A stretch of DNA of 64,000 nt from Streptomyces chartreusis (GTDB lineage: Bacteria; Actinomycetota; Actinomycetes; Streptomycetales; Streptomycetaceae): NCBI RefSeq assembly GCF_008704715.1, contig NZ_CP023689.1:2108001-2172000 (forward strand), in the 5' to 3' direction. The notes below the pieces were generated by a model. The model worked only from the letters and a program-made list of their open reading frames with translations, searched no databases and was not told the origin of the DNA. Positions 37,395 to 47,481 of the stretch are shown one piece after another (position 1 is the stretch's first letter; every line of letters starts with the position of its first letter). The position numbers and the translations under genes were made by a program.

Positions 37395-37455
37395 TCAACA
37401 AACCGTTGATTTGATTCAACAAACTGTTGACCCCAGATCACCCCACTTCTAGGCT
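37395..37455 (+). promoter_or_regulatory. Catalase promoter with two TCAAC-N5-GTTGA operators
   Basis: TTGACC (37427-37432) and TAGGCT (37450-37455) form a promoter with a 17-bp spacer. The palindromes TCAACAAACCGTTGA (37395-37409) and TCAACAAACTGTTGA (37416-37430) start 21 bp apart, and the second covers the -35. The urate operon promoter has the same palindrome on its -35 (18949-18963). Confidence 0.7.
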
Positions 37456-37461
37456 CCACGA

Positions 37462-37481
37462 AGCGGAAACAGTTTTCCGCT
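37462..37481 (+). promoter_or_regulatory. Inverted repeat in the catalase leader
   Basis: AGCGGAAA and TTTCCGCT flank a CAGT centre (20 bp in all), between the -10 and the start codon. The halves match the GCGGAA/TTCCGC half-sites of the hyi and gcl operators but face the other way. It could be a further regulator site or a 5' leader hairpin. Confidence 0.45.
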
Positions 37482-37504
37482 GACACCCGCACGGAAGGTC
37501 CCCG

Positions 37505-38977
37505 ATGTCGAAGCGCGCGCTCACGACTCGGACTCTCACCACGGAGTCCGGCGCCCCGGTCGCAGACAACCAGAACTCAGCCTCCGCCGGCATCGGCGGC
37601 CCGCTCCTCCTCCAGGACCAGCACCTCCTGGAGAAGCTCGCCCGCTTCAACCGCGAGCGCATCCCGGAGCGCGTGGTGCATGCCCGCGGCTCCGGCGCGT
37701 ACGGCCACTTCGAGGTGACCGACGACGTCACCGGCTTCACCCACGCCGACTTCCTGAGCGAGGTGGGCAGGCGCACCGAGGTGTTCCTGCGCTTCTCGAC
37801 GGTCGCCGACAGCCTCGGCGGCGCGGACGCGGTCCGCGACCCGCGCGGCTTCGCCCTCAAGTTCTACACGGCGGACGGCAATTACGACCTCGTCGGCAAC
37901 AACACCCCGGTGTTCTTCATCAAGGACCCGATCAAGTTCCCCGACTTCATCCACTCGCAAAAGCGTGACCCGTTCACGGGCAAGCAGGAGCCGGACAACG
38001 TCTGGGACTTCTGGGCGCACGCCCCCGAGGCCACGCACCAGGTGACCTGGCTGATGGGCGACCGCGGCATCCCGGCGTCGTACCGCCACATGAACGGCTA
38101 CGGCTCGCACACCTACCAGTGGACGAACGCCGACGGCGAGGCCTTCTTCGTCAAGTACCACTTCAAGACCAACCAGGGCATCCGCTGCCTCAGCGGCGAG
38201 CAGGCCGCCGAACTCGCGGGCAAGGATCCGAACTCCCACCAGACGGATCTGCTCCAGGCGATCGAGCGGGGCGTGCACCCGTCCTGGACGCTGTACGTCC
38301 AGCTCATGCCGGCGGCCGAGGCGGCCGACTACCGCTTCAACCCGTTCGACCTGACCAAGGTCTGGCCGCACAAGGACTACCCGCTCCAGCGCGTGGGCCG
38401 GCTGGTCCTCGACCGCAACCCGGACAACGTCTTCGCGGAGGTCGAGCAGGCCGCGTTCTCCCCGAACAACTTCGTCCCCGGTATCGGCCCCTCCCCGGAC
38501 AAGATGCTCCAGGGCCGCCTCTTCGCCTACGCGGACGCCCACCGCTACCGCCTGGGCGTCAACCACACCCAGCTCGCGGTGAACGCCCCGAAGGCGACGA
38601 CCGCGCAGAACTACGGCCGCGACGGCCTCATGGCGGCCAACTCCCAGGGCCGCGGGGCGAAGAACTACGAGCCGAACTCCTACGACGGCCCGGTGGAGAC
38701 CGGCCGCCCGCTGTCGGCGCCGCTGACGGTGACCGGCTGGACCGGCACCCACGAGGCCCCGCTGCACACCAAGGACGACGCCTTCTTCCAGGCCGGCGAG
38801 CTGTACCGGCTGATGTCCGCCGAGGAGAGGTCCCGTCTGGTCGCGAACATCGCCGGTGGCCTGTCCCAGGTCTCCCGCGACGACGTGATCGAGAAGAACC
38901 TGGCCCACTTCCACGCCGCCGACCCCGAGTACGGCAAGCGTGTGGAGGAGGCGGTCCGCGCGCTGCGCGAGGACTGA
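37505..38977 (+). CDS. Monofunctional haem catalase (small-subunit clade)
   Basis: A 490-aa haem catalase that breaks down H2O2. The distal histidine is His59 in [15 protein letters not shown], the distal Asn is in [22 protein letters not shown] (about 132), and the proximal haem tyrosine is in [15 protein letters not shown] (about 343). NADPH-binding elements of the clade ([11 protein letters not shown] and HFKTNQG) are visible. It lacks the flavodoxin-like C-terminal domain of large catalases. Uricase and other flavin or O2-using steps of purine breakdown make H2O2, and the shared operator with the urate operon indicates that this catalase serves that pathway. Confidence 0.95.
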   Translation: MSKRALTTRTLTTESGAPVADNQNSASAGIGGPLLLQDQHLLEKLARFNRERIPERVVHARGSGAYGHFEVTDDVTGFTHADFLSEVGRRTEVFLRFSTVADSLGGADAVRDPRGFALKFYTADGNYDLVGNNTPVFFIKDPIKFPDFIHSQKRDPFTGKQEPDNVWDFWAHAPEATHQVTWLMGDRGIPASYRHMNGYGSHTYQWTNADGEAFFVKYHFKTNQGIRCLSGEQAAELAGKDPNSHQTDLLQAIERGVHPSWTLYVQLMPAAEAADYRFNPFDLTKVWPHKDYPLQRVGRLVLDRNPDNVFAEVEQAAFSPNNFVPGIGPSPDKMLQGRLFAYADAHRYRLGVNHTQLAVNAPKATTAQNYGRDGLMAANSQGRGAKNYEPNSYDGPVETGRPLSAPLTVTGWTGTHEAPLHTKDDAFFQAGELYRLMSAEERSRLVANIAGGLSQVSRDDVIEKNLAHFHAADPEYGKRVEEAVRALRED

Positions 38978-38987
38978 ACCCCCAGGC

Positions 38988-39026
38988 TGCGTCCGCCTCC
39001 TGACGGGAGGTCATGAGTCGGACGCA
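38988..39026 (+). terminator. Bulged stem-loop after the catalase gene
   Basis: TGCGTCCG (38988-38995) pairs with CGGACGCA (39019-39026). Inside, CCTCC and GGAGG close a short TGACG loop, with an 8-base bulge on the 3' side. It starts 11 bp past the catalase stop and is the likely end of that transcript. Confidence 0.6.
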
Positions 39027-39284
39027 CCGCCCGCGCAGGACGCCGAGCGACCCGGATGAGGGGTGGTCACCGGCGAGCGGCGCGGGCAACGCTAGGACCG
39101 CGGCGGCGTGCGAGCCAGTGCGGTGGTGAAGGTCCGGCCTCCTTCTTCGACCAGAGGGAAGGAGCCCCGGTTCCGTCGCTGCCGCCGCGGTCCAAAGCCC
39201 CCAGACCCCGTCCGGCGGCGCGAACGTCCTGTCGCGCCCAGCCTCGCACCGTCGGACGGCCACAACCGAAGAAAGCCTCACCGG

Positions 39285-39330
39285 CCGGAGAGCGCCGGGT
39301 ACGGACGGTCCCGTACCCGGCGCTCTCCGG
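39285..39330. terminator. Perfect 20-bp hairpin between catalase and a small gene
   Basis: The 20 bases 39285-39304 pair without mismatch with 39311-39330 around ACGGTC, one of the strongest hairpins in the window. No T run follows on either strand. It may stop transcription from either side, or stand in the leader of the 79-aa gene at 39367. Confidence 0.6.
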
Positions 39331-39366
39331 CGTGCGCGGGAGCGGCTTCCGCAGGAGGCTGAAGGC

Positions 39367-39606
39367 ATGGCACATCCAACGGAGCATCCGCATGTCGTGG
39401 TGCACCCGCCGGCGCTGGACGGCTCCCGGCGGGTCACCGAGGGCGACGAGACGCTGGGCATCGCCACGCACGTGGACGACGTGAGCGAGATCCTGAGGCT
39501 CGCCGATCTGTATGTCACGGACATCTCGGAGAGCGACTTCATCGACTGGCAGGGCGGCGGCCCCGACGACTGGCCGGGGCTGTCGGAGCATCACGAGGAG
39601 CCGTAG
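39367..39606 (+). CDS. Hypothetical acidic 79-aa protein
   Basis: A small acidic protein (MAHPTEHPHVVVHPPALDGSRRVTEGDETLGIATHVDDVSEILRLADL, then an Asp/Glu-rich tail). The start has GCAGGAGG 10 bases upstream, and the composition is not that of a shadow frame, so it is probably real. The beta-then-helix order recalls small immunity or antitoxin-like and DUF-type proteins of Streptomyces, but I recognise no family. It stands alone between the catalase gene and gcl. Confidence 0.55.
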   Translation: MAHPTEHPHVVVHPPALDGSRRVTEGDETLGIATHVDDVSEILRLADLYVTDISESDFIDWQGGGPDDWPGLSEHHEEP

Positions 39607-39693
39607 CCGGACTGCGCAAACCTCAAATCAAGCTCTGAATCTTGTTCAAGAGGCTTCAACCACCGCCGTGGAAGGGCACATTGTCCTCAACAC

Positions 39694-39724
39694 GGGGCCC
39701 GCCGACACGGGGGCGGCGGGCCCC
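39694..39724. terminator. 11-bp GC stem-loop
   Basis: GGGGCCCGCCG (39694-39704) pairs perfectly with CGGCGGGCCCC (39714-39724) around a 9-base loop. It lies between the convergent 79-aa gene and gcl. It probably ends transcripts from the plus strand, with the neighbouring stem at 39742 doing the same for gcl. Confidence 0.6.
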
Positions 39725-39741
39725 GACGAGGGAGCACGGAA

Positions 39742-39777
39742 AAGGGGCGGCCCAGCCTTTCGGCTGGACCGCCCCTT
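39742..39777 (-). terminator. Intrinsic terminator of gcl
   Basis: A 16-bp stem with one mismatch (39742-39757 and 39762-39777, TTTC loop) lies 27 bp past the gcl stop. Read on the minus strand it is followed by CTTTTCC, a short U run, which fits a rho-independent terminator. Confidence 0.8.
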
Positions 39778-39803
39778 CTGCGCGCGGGCGTCGAGCGGAC
39801 GCG

Positions 39804-41588
<1,785 letters not shown>

Positions 41589-41699
41589 TGAGTACTCCTG
41601 CTTCGGCTGTCGGATTCGCACTCCCGTCGCGCCCCGCGGTGAGCAATTCCGTGACGATGTCGGTCCCGCTCGTGGACTCCGGAAGTCAATCCCTTCGAT

Positions 41700-41766
41700 T
41701 TCCACATTGCGGAAACTCTTTTCTGCTATCTGGAAGCAATGTAGGCGGGCGGGTGAAGACCGTCAA
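41700..41766 (-). promoter_or_regulatory. gcl promoter with paired TTCC palindromes
   Basis: Reading leftward: -35 TTGACG (41766-41761), 17-bp spacer, -10 TACATT (41743-41738), then TTCCAGATAGCAGAA (41735-41721) and TTCCGCAATGTGGAA (41714-41700), with starts 21 bp apart. The boxes sit at and just after the expected transcription start, a repressor layout. The hyi promoter has the same boxes in the same order. Confidence 0.7.
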
Positions 41767-41840
41767 GAGGGGGACAACCGGGCGCCGCCTGGAGGACGAT
41801 GGGTGCGCTGTCCCGATGCGAGGTCGTCCTGGAGTGGGCC

Positions 41841-42530
41841 ATGTCCGAGAGCGTGTCGGTGCGCTGCCCGGCCTGCCGGCGCGAGCATCTGTACGCGGCA
41901 CCCGCCTATCCCTGCGAGTGCGGGGCCCCTGTCGTGCCGCCGCTCGACCCGGCCGGCACCGCGACCGCGGTCACCCATCGCGCCTGGGACGACGAGTGGA
42001 TCAGCGTCCGGTGCACCGCGTGCGGCCGCGAGGGCGAGTGGCCCCGGCCCGAGCTCGGCTGCACCTGCGGCACGCTGCTGCGGGTGCCGGTGGCACGGGC
42101 GAGCGCGGAGGACGAGGAGGCGGAACCGCCGAAGGCGCCCACCCCGCGCCGCGCCTTCCAGCCCATCACCATCCGTACCGCGCGGGACGCGGTCACCGCG
42201 GCCGCCGTGTATCTGCGCTGGCTCGGCTACCGGGACATCCGCCGCGCCGACCAGCGCCCCACGTCCGGCATCGGCATCGCCGCGCACGGTCTGCTCGCCC
42301 AGGTCGACCCGACCGTCCGGCCGGCCTCGCTGCGGGACGTGGAGTGCCTGTGGCTGACCGCCATGACGGAGTCGGCGGCCTGCGTCTACTTCTCTCTCTC
42401 CGGCTACGCCCCCGACGCCCGCGCCCGCGCCGACACCCTCGGCGTCCCCCTCTTCGTCCTGGACCTCACCGGCACGCCCCAGCCGGTCAACACCCTCGCC
42501 GACGAGCTGGACTCGACGGGCGCCTGCTGA
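41841..42530 (+). CDS. Zinc-ribbon protein with Mrr-like C-terminal domain
   Basis: A 229-aa protein. Two N-terminal zinc ribbons are visible: CPACRREHLYAAPAYPCECG (about 8-27) and CTACGREGEWPRPELGCTCG (about 56-75). After a Pro-rich linker, the C-terminal ~120 residues (TIRTARDAVTAAAVYLRWLGYRDIRRADQRPTSGIGIAAHGLLAQVD, later SAACVYFSLSGYAPDARARADTLGVPLFVLD) recall the restriction-endonuclease-like Mrr_cat fold, with an acidic/Gln-Lys site only partly visible. The internal ATG was chosen over 41799 because GGAG lies 9 bases before it. A nucleic-acid role is a guess. Confidence 0.65.
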   Translation: MSESVSVRCPACRREHLYAAPAYPCECGAPVVPPLDPAGTATAVTHRAWDDEWISVRCTACGREGEWPRPELGCTCGTLLRVPVARASAEDEEAEPPKAPTPRRAFQPITIRTARDAVTAAAVYLRWLGYRDIRRADQRPTSGIGIAAHGLLAQVDPTVRPASLRDVECLWLTAMTESAACVYFSLSGYAPDARARADTLGVPLFVLDLTGTPQPVNTLADELDSTGAC

Positions 42531-42585
42531 CCGGCCCCGGACAATCCGCTCGCCCGGGACCCGGCCCGCGACGGAGACTCGGCGT

Positions 42586-43089
42586 ATGCGCATCCGCCCC
42601 GTCACATCCGACGAGCTCCCGGTCCTCCAGGACATCGAACGCGCCGCGGGCGCCCCCTTCCGCGACCTCGGCATGGCCGCCGTCGCCGACGACGAGCCGC
42701 CGACGCTGGAGGTCCTGGAGCACTACCGCCGGGCGGGCCGGGCCTGGGCCGCCCACGACGGCGACGGTCCCCCGGTCGCGTACCTGATCTGCGAGCCGGT
42801 CGACGGCGCCCTGCACATCGAGCAGGTCTCGGTGCACCCGGACGCAGCCCGCCGGGGCGTGGGCAGGGCCCTCCTCGCGTACGCCGCCGACCGCGCACGC
42901 GAGGAGGGCCTCGCCGGCCTCACCCTGACCACCTTCACCGAGGTGCCGTGGAACGCCCCGTACTACGCCCGCCTGGGCTTTCGCACCCTGGAGGAGGCCG
43001 AGCTCACCCCGGGGCTGCGCAAGATCCGCGCCCACGAGGCAGAACTCGACCTCGACCGCTGGCCACGGGTGTGCATGCGCCGCGACTAG
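42586..43089 (+). CDS. GNAT-family N-acetyltransferase
   Basis: A 167-aa acetyltransferase using acetyl-CoA. Motif A is [31 protein letters not shown] (about 85-115) with the pyrophosphate loop RRGVGR. Motif B is [17 protein letters not shown] (about 118-135), common in GNATs that act on small amines or amino acids. The substrate is not known. It follows the zinc-ribbon gene by 55 bp and ends 4 bp inside the convergent acyl-CoA ligase gene. Confidence 0.83.
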   Translation: MRIRPVTSDELPVLQDIERAAGAPFRDLGMAAVADDEPPTLEVLEHYRRAGRAWAAHDGDGPPVAYLICEPVDGALHIEQVSVHPDAARRGVGRALLAYAADRAREEGLAGLTLTTFTEVPWNAPYYARLGFRTLEEAELTPGLRKIRAHEAELDLDRWPRVCMRRD

Positions 43090-44669
43090 CCGGTCGCGAA
43101 ACGCTCGCGCAGTTCCACCTTGCGCACCTTCCCCGACACCGTCATCGGGAAGGCGTCGAGGGTGCTCAGCCGGCTCGGGATCTTGTAGTGGGCGAGCCGG
43201 CCCTCGCAGAAGGCCCTCAGCTCCTCCAGGGTCAGCGGGTCGGCGGCGTCGCGCGGGATGACGCACGCCAGGACCTCCTCGCCGTACCGCTCGTGCGGCA
43301 CCCCGACCACCTGCACGTCCGCGATCTTGGGGTGGGCGTAGAGGAACTCCTCGATCTCGCGCGGGTAGATGTTCTCGCCGCCACGGATGATCATGTCCTT
43401 GATGCGGCCGACGATCTCGACGTAGCCGTCCTCCCGCATCGTCGCGAGGTCACCGGTGTGCATCCAGCGCCCGGCGTCGACGGCCTCGGCGGTCTTCTCG
43501 GGCTCGTTCCAGTAGCCGAGCATCACGCTGTAGCCGCGGGTGCACAGCTCCCCCGCCGTACCGCGCGGCCGGGTCACGCCCGTCGCGGGGTCGACGACCT
43601 TCACCTCGATGTGCGGCAGGACCCGGCCGACCGTGCCGGTGCGGTGCTCCAGGTCGTCGTCCATGCGGGTCTGGAGCGAGACAGGGGACGTCTCGGTCAT
43701 GCCGTAGCAGATGGAGACCTCCGCCATGTGCATCTCGGCGACCACCCGCTTCATCACCTCCACCGGGCAGGGCGAGCCCGCCATGATCCCGGTGCGCAGC
43801 GTGGAGAGGTCGTAGGAGGCGAAGTCGGGGAGGTTGAGCTCCGCGATGAACATGGTCGGGACGCCGTACAGCGAGGTGCAGCGCTCCTGCTGGACCGCCT
43901 CCAGCGTGGCTTTCGGGTCGAAGGAGGGCGCCGGGATGACCATGCAGGCGCCGTGGGAGGTGGCGGCGAGATTGCCCATCACCATGCCGAAGCAGTGGTA
44001 GAAGGGCACCGGGATGCACACCCGGTCCTGCTCGCTGTAGGCGATCAGCTCCCCCACGAAATAGCCGTTGTTGAGGATGTTGTGGTGGGAGAGGGTGGCC
44101 CCCTTGGGGAAGCCCGTCGTCCCCGAGGTGTACTGGATGTTGATGGGGTCGTCGCAGGACAGCTCCTCGAACGCGGCGGGCGTCCCGCGCCCCAGCAGCT
44201 CCTGCCAGCTCGGGTCCCCGATGTACACGGTCTCCCGCAGCTGCGGGCACTTGCCGCGCACCTCGTCGACCATCGCCCGGTAGTCGCTCGTCTTGTGGCT
44301 CAGGGAGGCGAACAGCAGCGAGATCCCGGCCTGCTTCAGGACGTACTCGACCTCGTGGGTGCGGTAGGCCGGGTTGATGTTCACCATGATCGCGCCGATG
44401 CGGGCGGTGGCGTACTGGACCAGCACCCACTCCGGGCAGTTGATCGCCCAGATGCCCACCCGGTCGCCCTTCGCGATCCCGCTCGCGAGCAGCGCGTACG
44501 CCAGCTCGTCCACGTCGGCGGAGAACTCGGCGTAGGTCCAGCGCCGCCCGGACGGCACGTCGACCAGCGCCTCCCGGTCCGGCCAGGCCGCGACGGCCCG
44601 GTCCAGGTTGGCCCCGATGGTGTCGCCGAGCAGCTGCGTGTCGCCGGTCCCGTGGGTGTAGGAGCTCAC
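43086..44669 (-). CDS. Fatty-acyl-CoA ligase (AMP-forming)
   Basis: A 527-aa ANL-superfamily ligase that activates a fatty acid as acyl-AMP and transfers it to CoA. Key motifs are [19 protein letters not shown] (P-loop, about 186-204), YGMTETSP (about 322), [44 protein letters not shown] (about 416-458) and the acyl-transfer lysine in [11 protein letters not shown] near the end. It resembles medium-chain FadD-type enzymes. The GTG start overlaps the stop of a second ligase by 4 bp, so both are made together. Confidence 0.9.
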   Translation of the reverse strand: MSSYTHGTGDTQLLGDTIGANLDRAVAAWPDREALVDVPSGRRWTYAEFSADVDELAYALLASGIAKGDRVGIWAINCPEWVLVQYATARIGAIMVNINPAYRTHEVEYVLKQAGISLLFASLSHKTSDYRAMVDEVRGKCPQLRETVYIGDPSWQELLGRGTPAAFEELSCDDPINIQYTSGTTGFPKGATLSHHNILNNGYFVGELIAYSEQDRVCIPVPFYHCFGMVMGNLAATSHGACMVIPAPSFDPKATLEAVQQERCTSLYGVPTMFIAELNLPDFASYDLSTLRTGIMAGSPCPVEVMKRVVAEMHMAEVSICYGMTETSPVSLQTRMDDDLEHRTGTVGRVLPHIEVKVVDPATGVTRPRGTAGELCTRGYSVMLGYWNEPEKTAEAVDAGRWMHTGDLATMREDGYVEIVGRIKDMIIRGGENIYPREIEEFLYAHPKIADVQVVGVPHERYGEEVLACVIPRDAADPLTLEELRAFCEGRLAHYKIPSRLSTLDAFPMTVSGKVRKVELRERFATG

Positions 44670-46336
44670 CGGAAGTCCTCCTCGCGGTACTCGGCGTCCG
44701 AGCCGGCGGCCGTGGCCTCGCGCAGCTCGATGCGGCGGATCTTGCCGGAGACGGTCTTGGGCAGCGGCGCGAACTCCAGGCGGCGCACCCGCTTGTACGG
44801 CGCGAGGACCTCCCGGGAGTGCTCGAAGAGCACCTTGGCCGTGTCGGGCCCCGGCTCCCAGCCCTCCGCGAGGACCACGTACGCCTTGGGCACCGCGAGC
44901 CGCACCTCGTCCGGTGCGGGCACGACGGCCGCCTCGGCCACCGCCTCGTGCTCCAGCAGCGCGCTCTCCAGCTCGAACGGGGAGATCTTGTAGTCGGACG
45001 CCTTGAAGACGTCGTCGGCCCGGCCGACGTAGGTGATGTAGCCGTCGGCGTCCCGGGAGCCGATGTCGCCGGTGCGGTAGTAGCCGCCGGCCATCGCCTC
45101 CGCCGTACGGTCGGGGTCGCCGTGGTAGCCGGTCATCACGCCGACGGGCCGCTCGGACAGGTCGAGGGCGATCTCGCCCTCGTCGGCGCCGGGCGCGCCG
45201 GAGACCGGGTCGAGGAGTTCGACGCGGAAGCCGGGGCTGGGGCGGCCCATGGAGCCGGTCTTCAGGGGCTGGCCGGGGCTGTTGGAGACCTGCACGGCGG
45301 TCTCGGTCTGCCCGAAGCCGTCCCGGATGGTCACCCCCCAGGCCCGCCGGACCTGCTCGATGACCTCGGGGTTCAGGGGCTCGCCCGCCGCCACGACCTC
45401 GCGGGGCGGGGTGCGCAGCGCGCCGAGGTCGGCCTGGATGAGCATGCGCCAGACCGTCGGCGGGGCGCAGAAGGTGGTGACGCCCGCCCGGTCCATCTCG
45501 GCCATCAGCCGGGCCGCGTCGAAGCGGGGGTAGTTGTGGATGAAGACCGTCGCCTCCGCGTTCCACGGCGCGAACAGGTTGGACCAGGCGTGCTTGGCCC
45601 AGCCGGGCGAGGAGATGTTCAGATGCACGTCACCGGGCTTGAGGCCGATCCAGTACATGGTGGCCAGGTGCCCGATGGGGTACGACGTGTGGGTGTGCTC
45701 GACCAGCTTGGGGCGGGCGGTCGTGCCGGAGGTGAAGTAGAGCATCAGCGGGTCGTCGGCACCGGTGGGCCCGTCGGGGGTGAACTCGGCCGGCGCGGTG
45801 TAGGCGTCCTCGTACGTCTGCCAGCCCTCGCGCGCCCCGCCGACGGCGATCCGCGTGTAGCGGCCGGGCACCTCGTCGAACTTGCCGGTGTCCTCGGACC
45901 GCACCAGCACATGCCGGACACGTCCGCGCTCCACCCGGTCGCGCAGGTCGGCCGGGCCGAGCAGCGGCGTGGCCGGGATGACGACGGCGCCCAGCTTCAT
46001 CGCGGCGAGCGCGGTCTCCCACAGCTCGGCCTGGTTGCCGAGCATGACGAGGACCCGGTCCTCGGGCCGCACGCCGCGGGCCCGCAGCCAGTTCGCGACG
46101 CGGGCCGAGCGCTCGGCCATCTCGGCGAAGGACAGCCGGACCTCGGTGCCGTCCTCCTCGACGATGTGCAGCGCGAGGCGGTCGTTCCCGTCCGCGATCA
46201 CGTCGAACCAGTCCAGCGCCCAGTTGAATCGCCCGGGCCGCGGCCAGGAGAAGCCCTCGTACGCGGTGGCGTAGTCCTCGCGGTGTGCCAGCAGGAAGTC
46301 CCGCGCGCTGCGGAACAGCTCCGTCCCCGTCGTCAT
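44666..46336 (-). CDS. Acyl-CoA synthetase, medium-chain/acetyl-CoA synthetase-like
   Basis: A 556-aa ANL ligase of a different subfamily from its partner. Motifs are [17 protein letters not shown] (about 173-190), GFGQTETAV (about 337), [37 protein letters not shown] (about 428-465) and the C-terminal [14 protein letters not shown] lysine. The [11 protein letters not shown] signature is typical of medium-chain acyl-CoA and benzoate-CoA type ligases. It is the first gene of a two-ligase operon divergent from a GAF-LuxR regulator (46459). Two co-translated ligases suggest activation of two related acids. Confidence 0.88.
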   Translation of the reverse strand: MTTGTELFRSARDFLLAHREDYATAYEGFSWPRPGRFNWALDWFDVIADGNDRLALHIVEEDGTEVRLSFAEMAERSARVANWLRARGVRPEDRVLVMLGNQAELWETALAAMKLGAVVIPATPLLGPADLRDRVERGRVRHVLVRSEDTGKFDEVPGRYTRIAVGGAREGWQTYEDAYTAPAEFTPDGPTGADDPLMLYFTSGTTARPKLVEHTHTSYPIGHLATMYWIGLKPGDVHLNISSPGWAKHAWSNLFAPWNAEATVFIHNYPRFDAARLMAEMDRAGVTTFCAPPTVWRMLIQADLGALRTPPREVVAAGEPLNPEVIEQVRRAWGVTIRDGFGQTETAVQVSNSPGQPLKTGSMGRPSPGFRVELLDPVSGAPGADEGEIALDLSERPVGVMTGYHGDPDRTAEAMAGGYYRTGDIGSRDADGYITYVGRADDVFKASDYKISPFELESALLEHEAVAEAAVVPAPDEVRLAVPKAYVVLAEGWEPGPDTAKVLFEHSREVLAPYKRVRRLEFAPLPKTVSGKIRRIELREATAAGSDAEYREEDFR

Positions 46337-46458
46337 CTGTCCTCCTAGTTACCGGACCTTGCCGGGCGGCTCTCTGCCATCGTGTAATCCGTGACGTGGG
46401 TCTCACTACCCCCGAACGGGGGTGTGCGCTCGGGAAGCAGCGGTGAAAGGGCGAGTAC

Positions 46459-47289
46459 GTGGCAGTGAACGCGGTCGCAACGGTGGAGATAGGGCGTGCG
46501 CTGGCGCGCCTGCGCCGCTCGACCGGGCTGCCGGTCGCCTTCGGCGGACTGGTGGAGCCCGGGCACCCGCGGGTGCGCATCAGCGAACTGAACGGCACGT
46601 CCACCGAATCGCTGCGCAGACTCGCGGTGACCTCCGGCAACGGCCTGGGCGGCAAGGCCGTGGCGCTGGCCCGCCCGTGCGCCGTCACGGACTACTCCTC
46701 TTCGCGGCAGATCACCCATGAGTACGACGCCGCGGTCGCCATGGAGGGGCTGTGCTCGGTGGTGGCGGTCCCGGTCGTCGTACGGCGCCGGGTGCGCGGT
46801 GTCCTGTACGGCGCCCTGCGCACACCCCAGCCGCTGGGCGACCGCACATTGACGGCGGCCGTGGACGCGGCGCGGGACGTCGAGCAGGCGCTGGTGGTGC
46901 GCGAGGAGGCGAGCGGGCTGCTGGAGGCGGCCCGGGCGCAGCCGGCGCCGCCCGACCGCAGCGCGGTGTGGGAGCAGGTCCGCGAGGCGCACGCGGCGCT
47001 GCGGGCGCTCGCCCCGCGCATCGGCGACCCGGCCCTGCGCGCGGAGCTGCTGGACGCCTGCGGCCTGCTGACGGAGCCGCTCGCGCCGAATGGCGTGCAG
47101 CTGGCACCGCGCGAACTGGACGTGCTGGCGTGCGTGGCGGCCGGCGCCACGAACGCGGGCACCGCCGAGCGGCTGGGGCTGCGCTCGGAGACCGTGAAGG
47201 GCTATCTGAGGTCGGCCATGCGAAAGCTGGGTACCCACACACGGGGTGAGGCGGTGGCGGCGGCACGCCGGGCCGGGCTGCTGCCGTAG
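46459..47289 (+). CDS. GAF-LuxR transcriptional regulator
   Basis: A 276-aa regulator. Residues about 20-150 form a GAF-like sensing domain (LRRLAVTSGNGLGGKAVALARPCAVTDYSSSRQITHEYDAAVAMEGLCSVVAVPVVV), and the last 65 residues a LuxR-type HTH (APRELDVLACVAAGATNAGTAERLGLRSETVKGYLRSAMRKLGTHTRGEAVAAARRAGLL). It is divergent from the two acyl-CoA ligases, the usual place for their activator. The start is a GTG with AAAGG upstream. The GAF ligand may be an aromatic or fatty acid; this is a guess from the neighbours. Confidence 0.85.
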   Translation: MAVNAVATVEIGRALARLRRSTGLPVAFGGLVEPGHPRVRISELNGTSTESLRRLAVTSGNGLGGKAVALARPCAVTDYSSSRQITHEYDAAVAMEGLCSVVAVPVVVRRRVRGVLYGALRTPQPLGDRTLTAAVDAARDVEQALVVREEASGLLEAARAQPAPPDRSAVWEQVREAHAALRALAPRIGDPALRAELLDACGLLTEPLAPNGVQLAPRELDVLACVAAGATNAGTAERLGLRSETVKGYLRSAMRKLGTHTRGEAVAAARRAGLLP

Positions 47290-47302
47290 CGGCACGGGCG
47301 CG

Positions 47303-47343
47303 GCGGTGGTCCGGACCATTGTCGCTGTGGTCCGGACCACCGC
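47303..47343. terminator. 16-bp inverted repeat built from two 12-bp palindromes
   Basis: GCGGTGGTCCGGACCA (47303-47318) pairs fully with 47328-47343 around a 9-base loop. Each arm contains TGGTCCGGACCA, itself a perfect palindrome. It lies 14 bp past the GAF-LuxR stop and upstream of the LAL gene. It may be a terminator, or a double operator for one of the two regulators. Confidence 0.6.
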
Positions 47344-47481
47344 GACAACCCCTCATTCATTCATCCGTGCTTTGAATTGCCCCATGCTCCACGGTTGTTA
47401 TTTGGCTCACCTTGCCGGCGGTCCGAAATTCAAAGACCTATTGCCTAATATTGGCCCGGACACGACACACGGAGGGGAGCG

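Larger units (their letters stand above)
38978..39366. other. 389-bp gap after the catalase gene
   Basis: The gap holds two stem-loops (38988-39026 and 39285-39330, described separately) and is otherwise GC-rich DNA. The frames crossing it on either strand look like composition-driven shadows (Arg/Pro/Ala runs, no ribosome sites). I see no gene in it. The strong hairpin lies 36 bp before the small gene at 39367 and may shape its leader. Confidence 0.6.
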
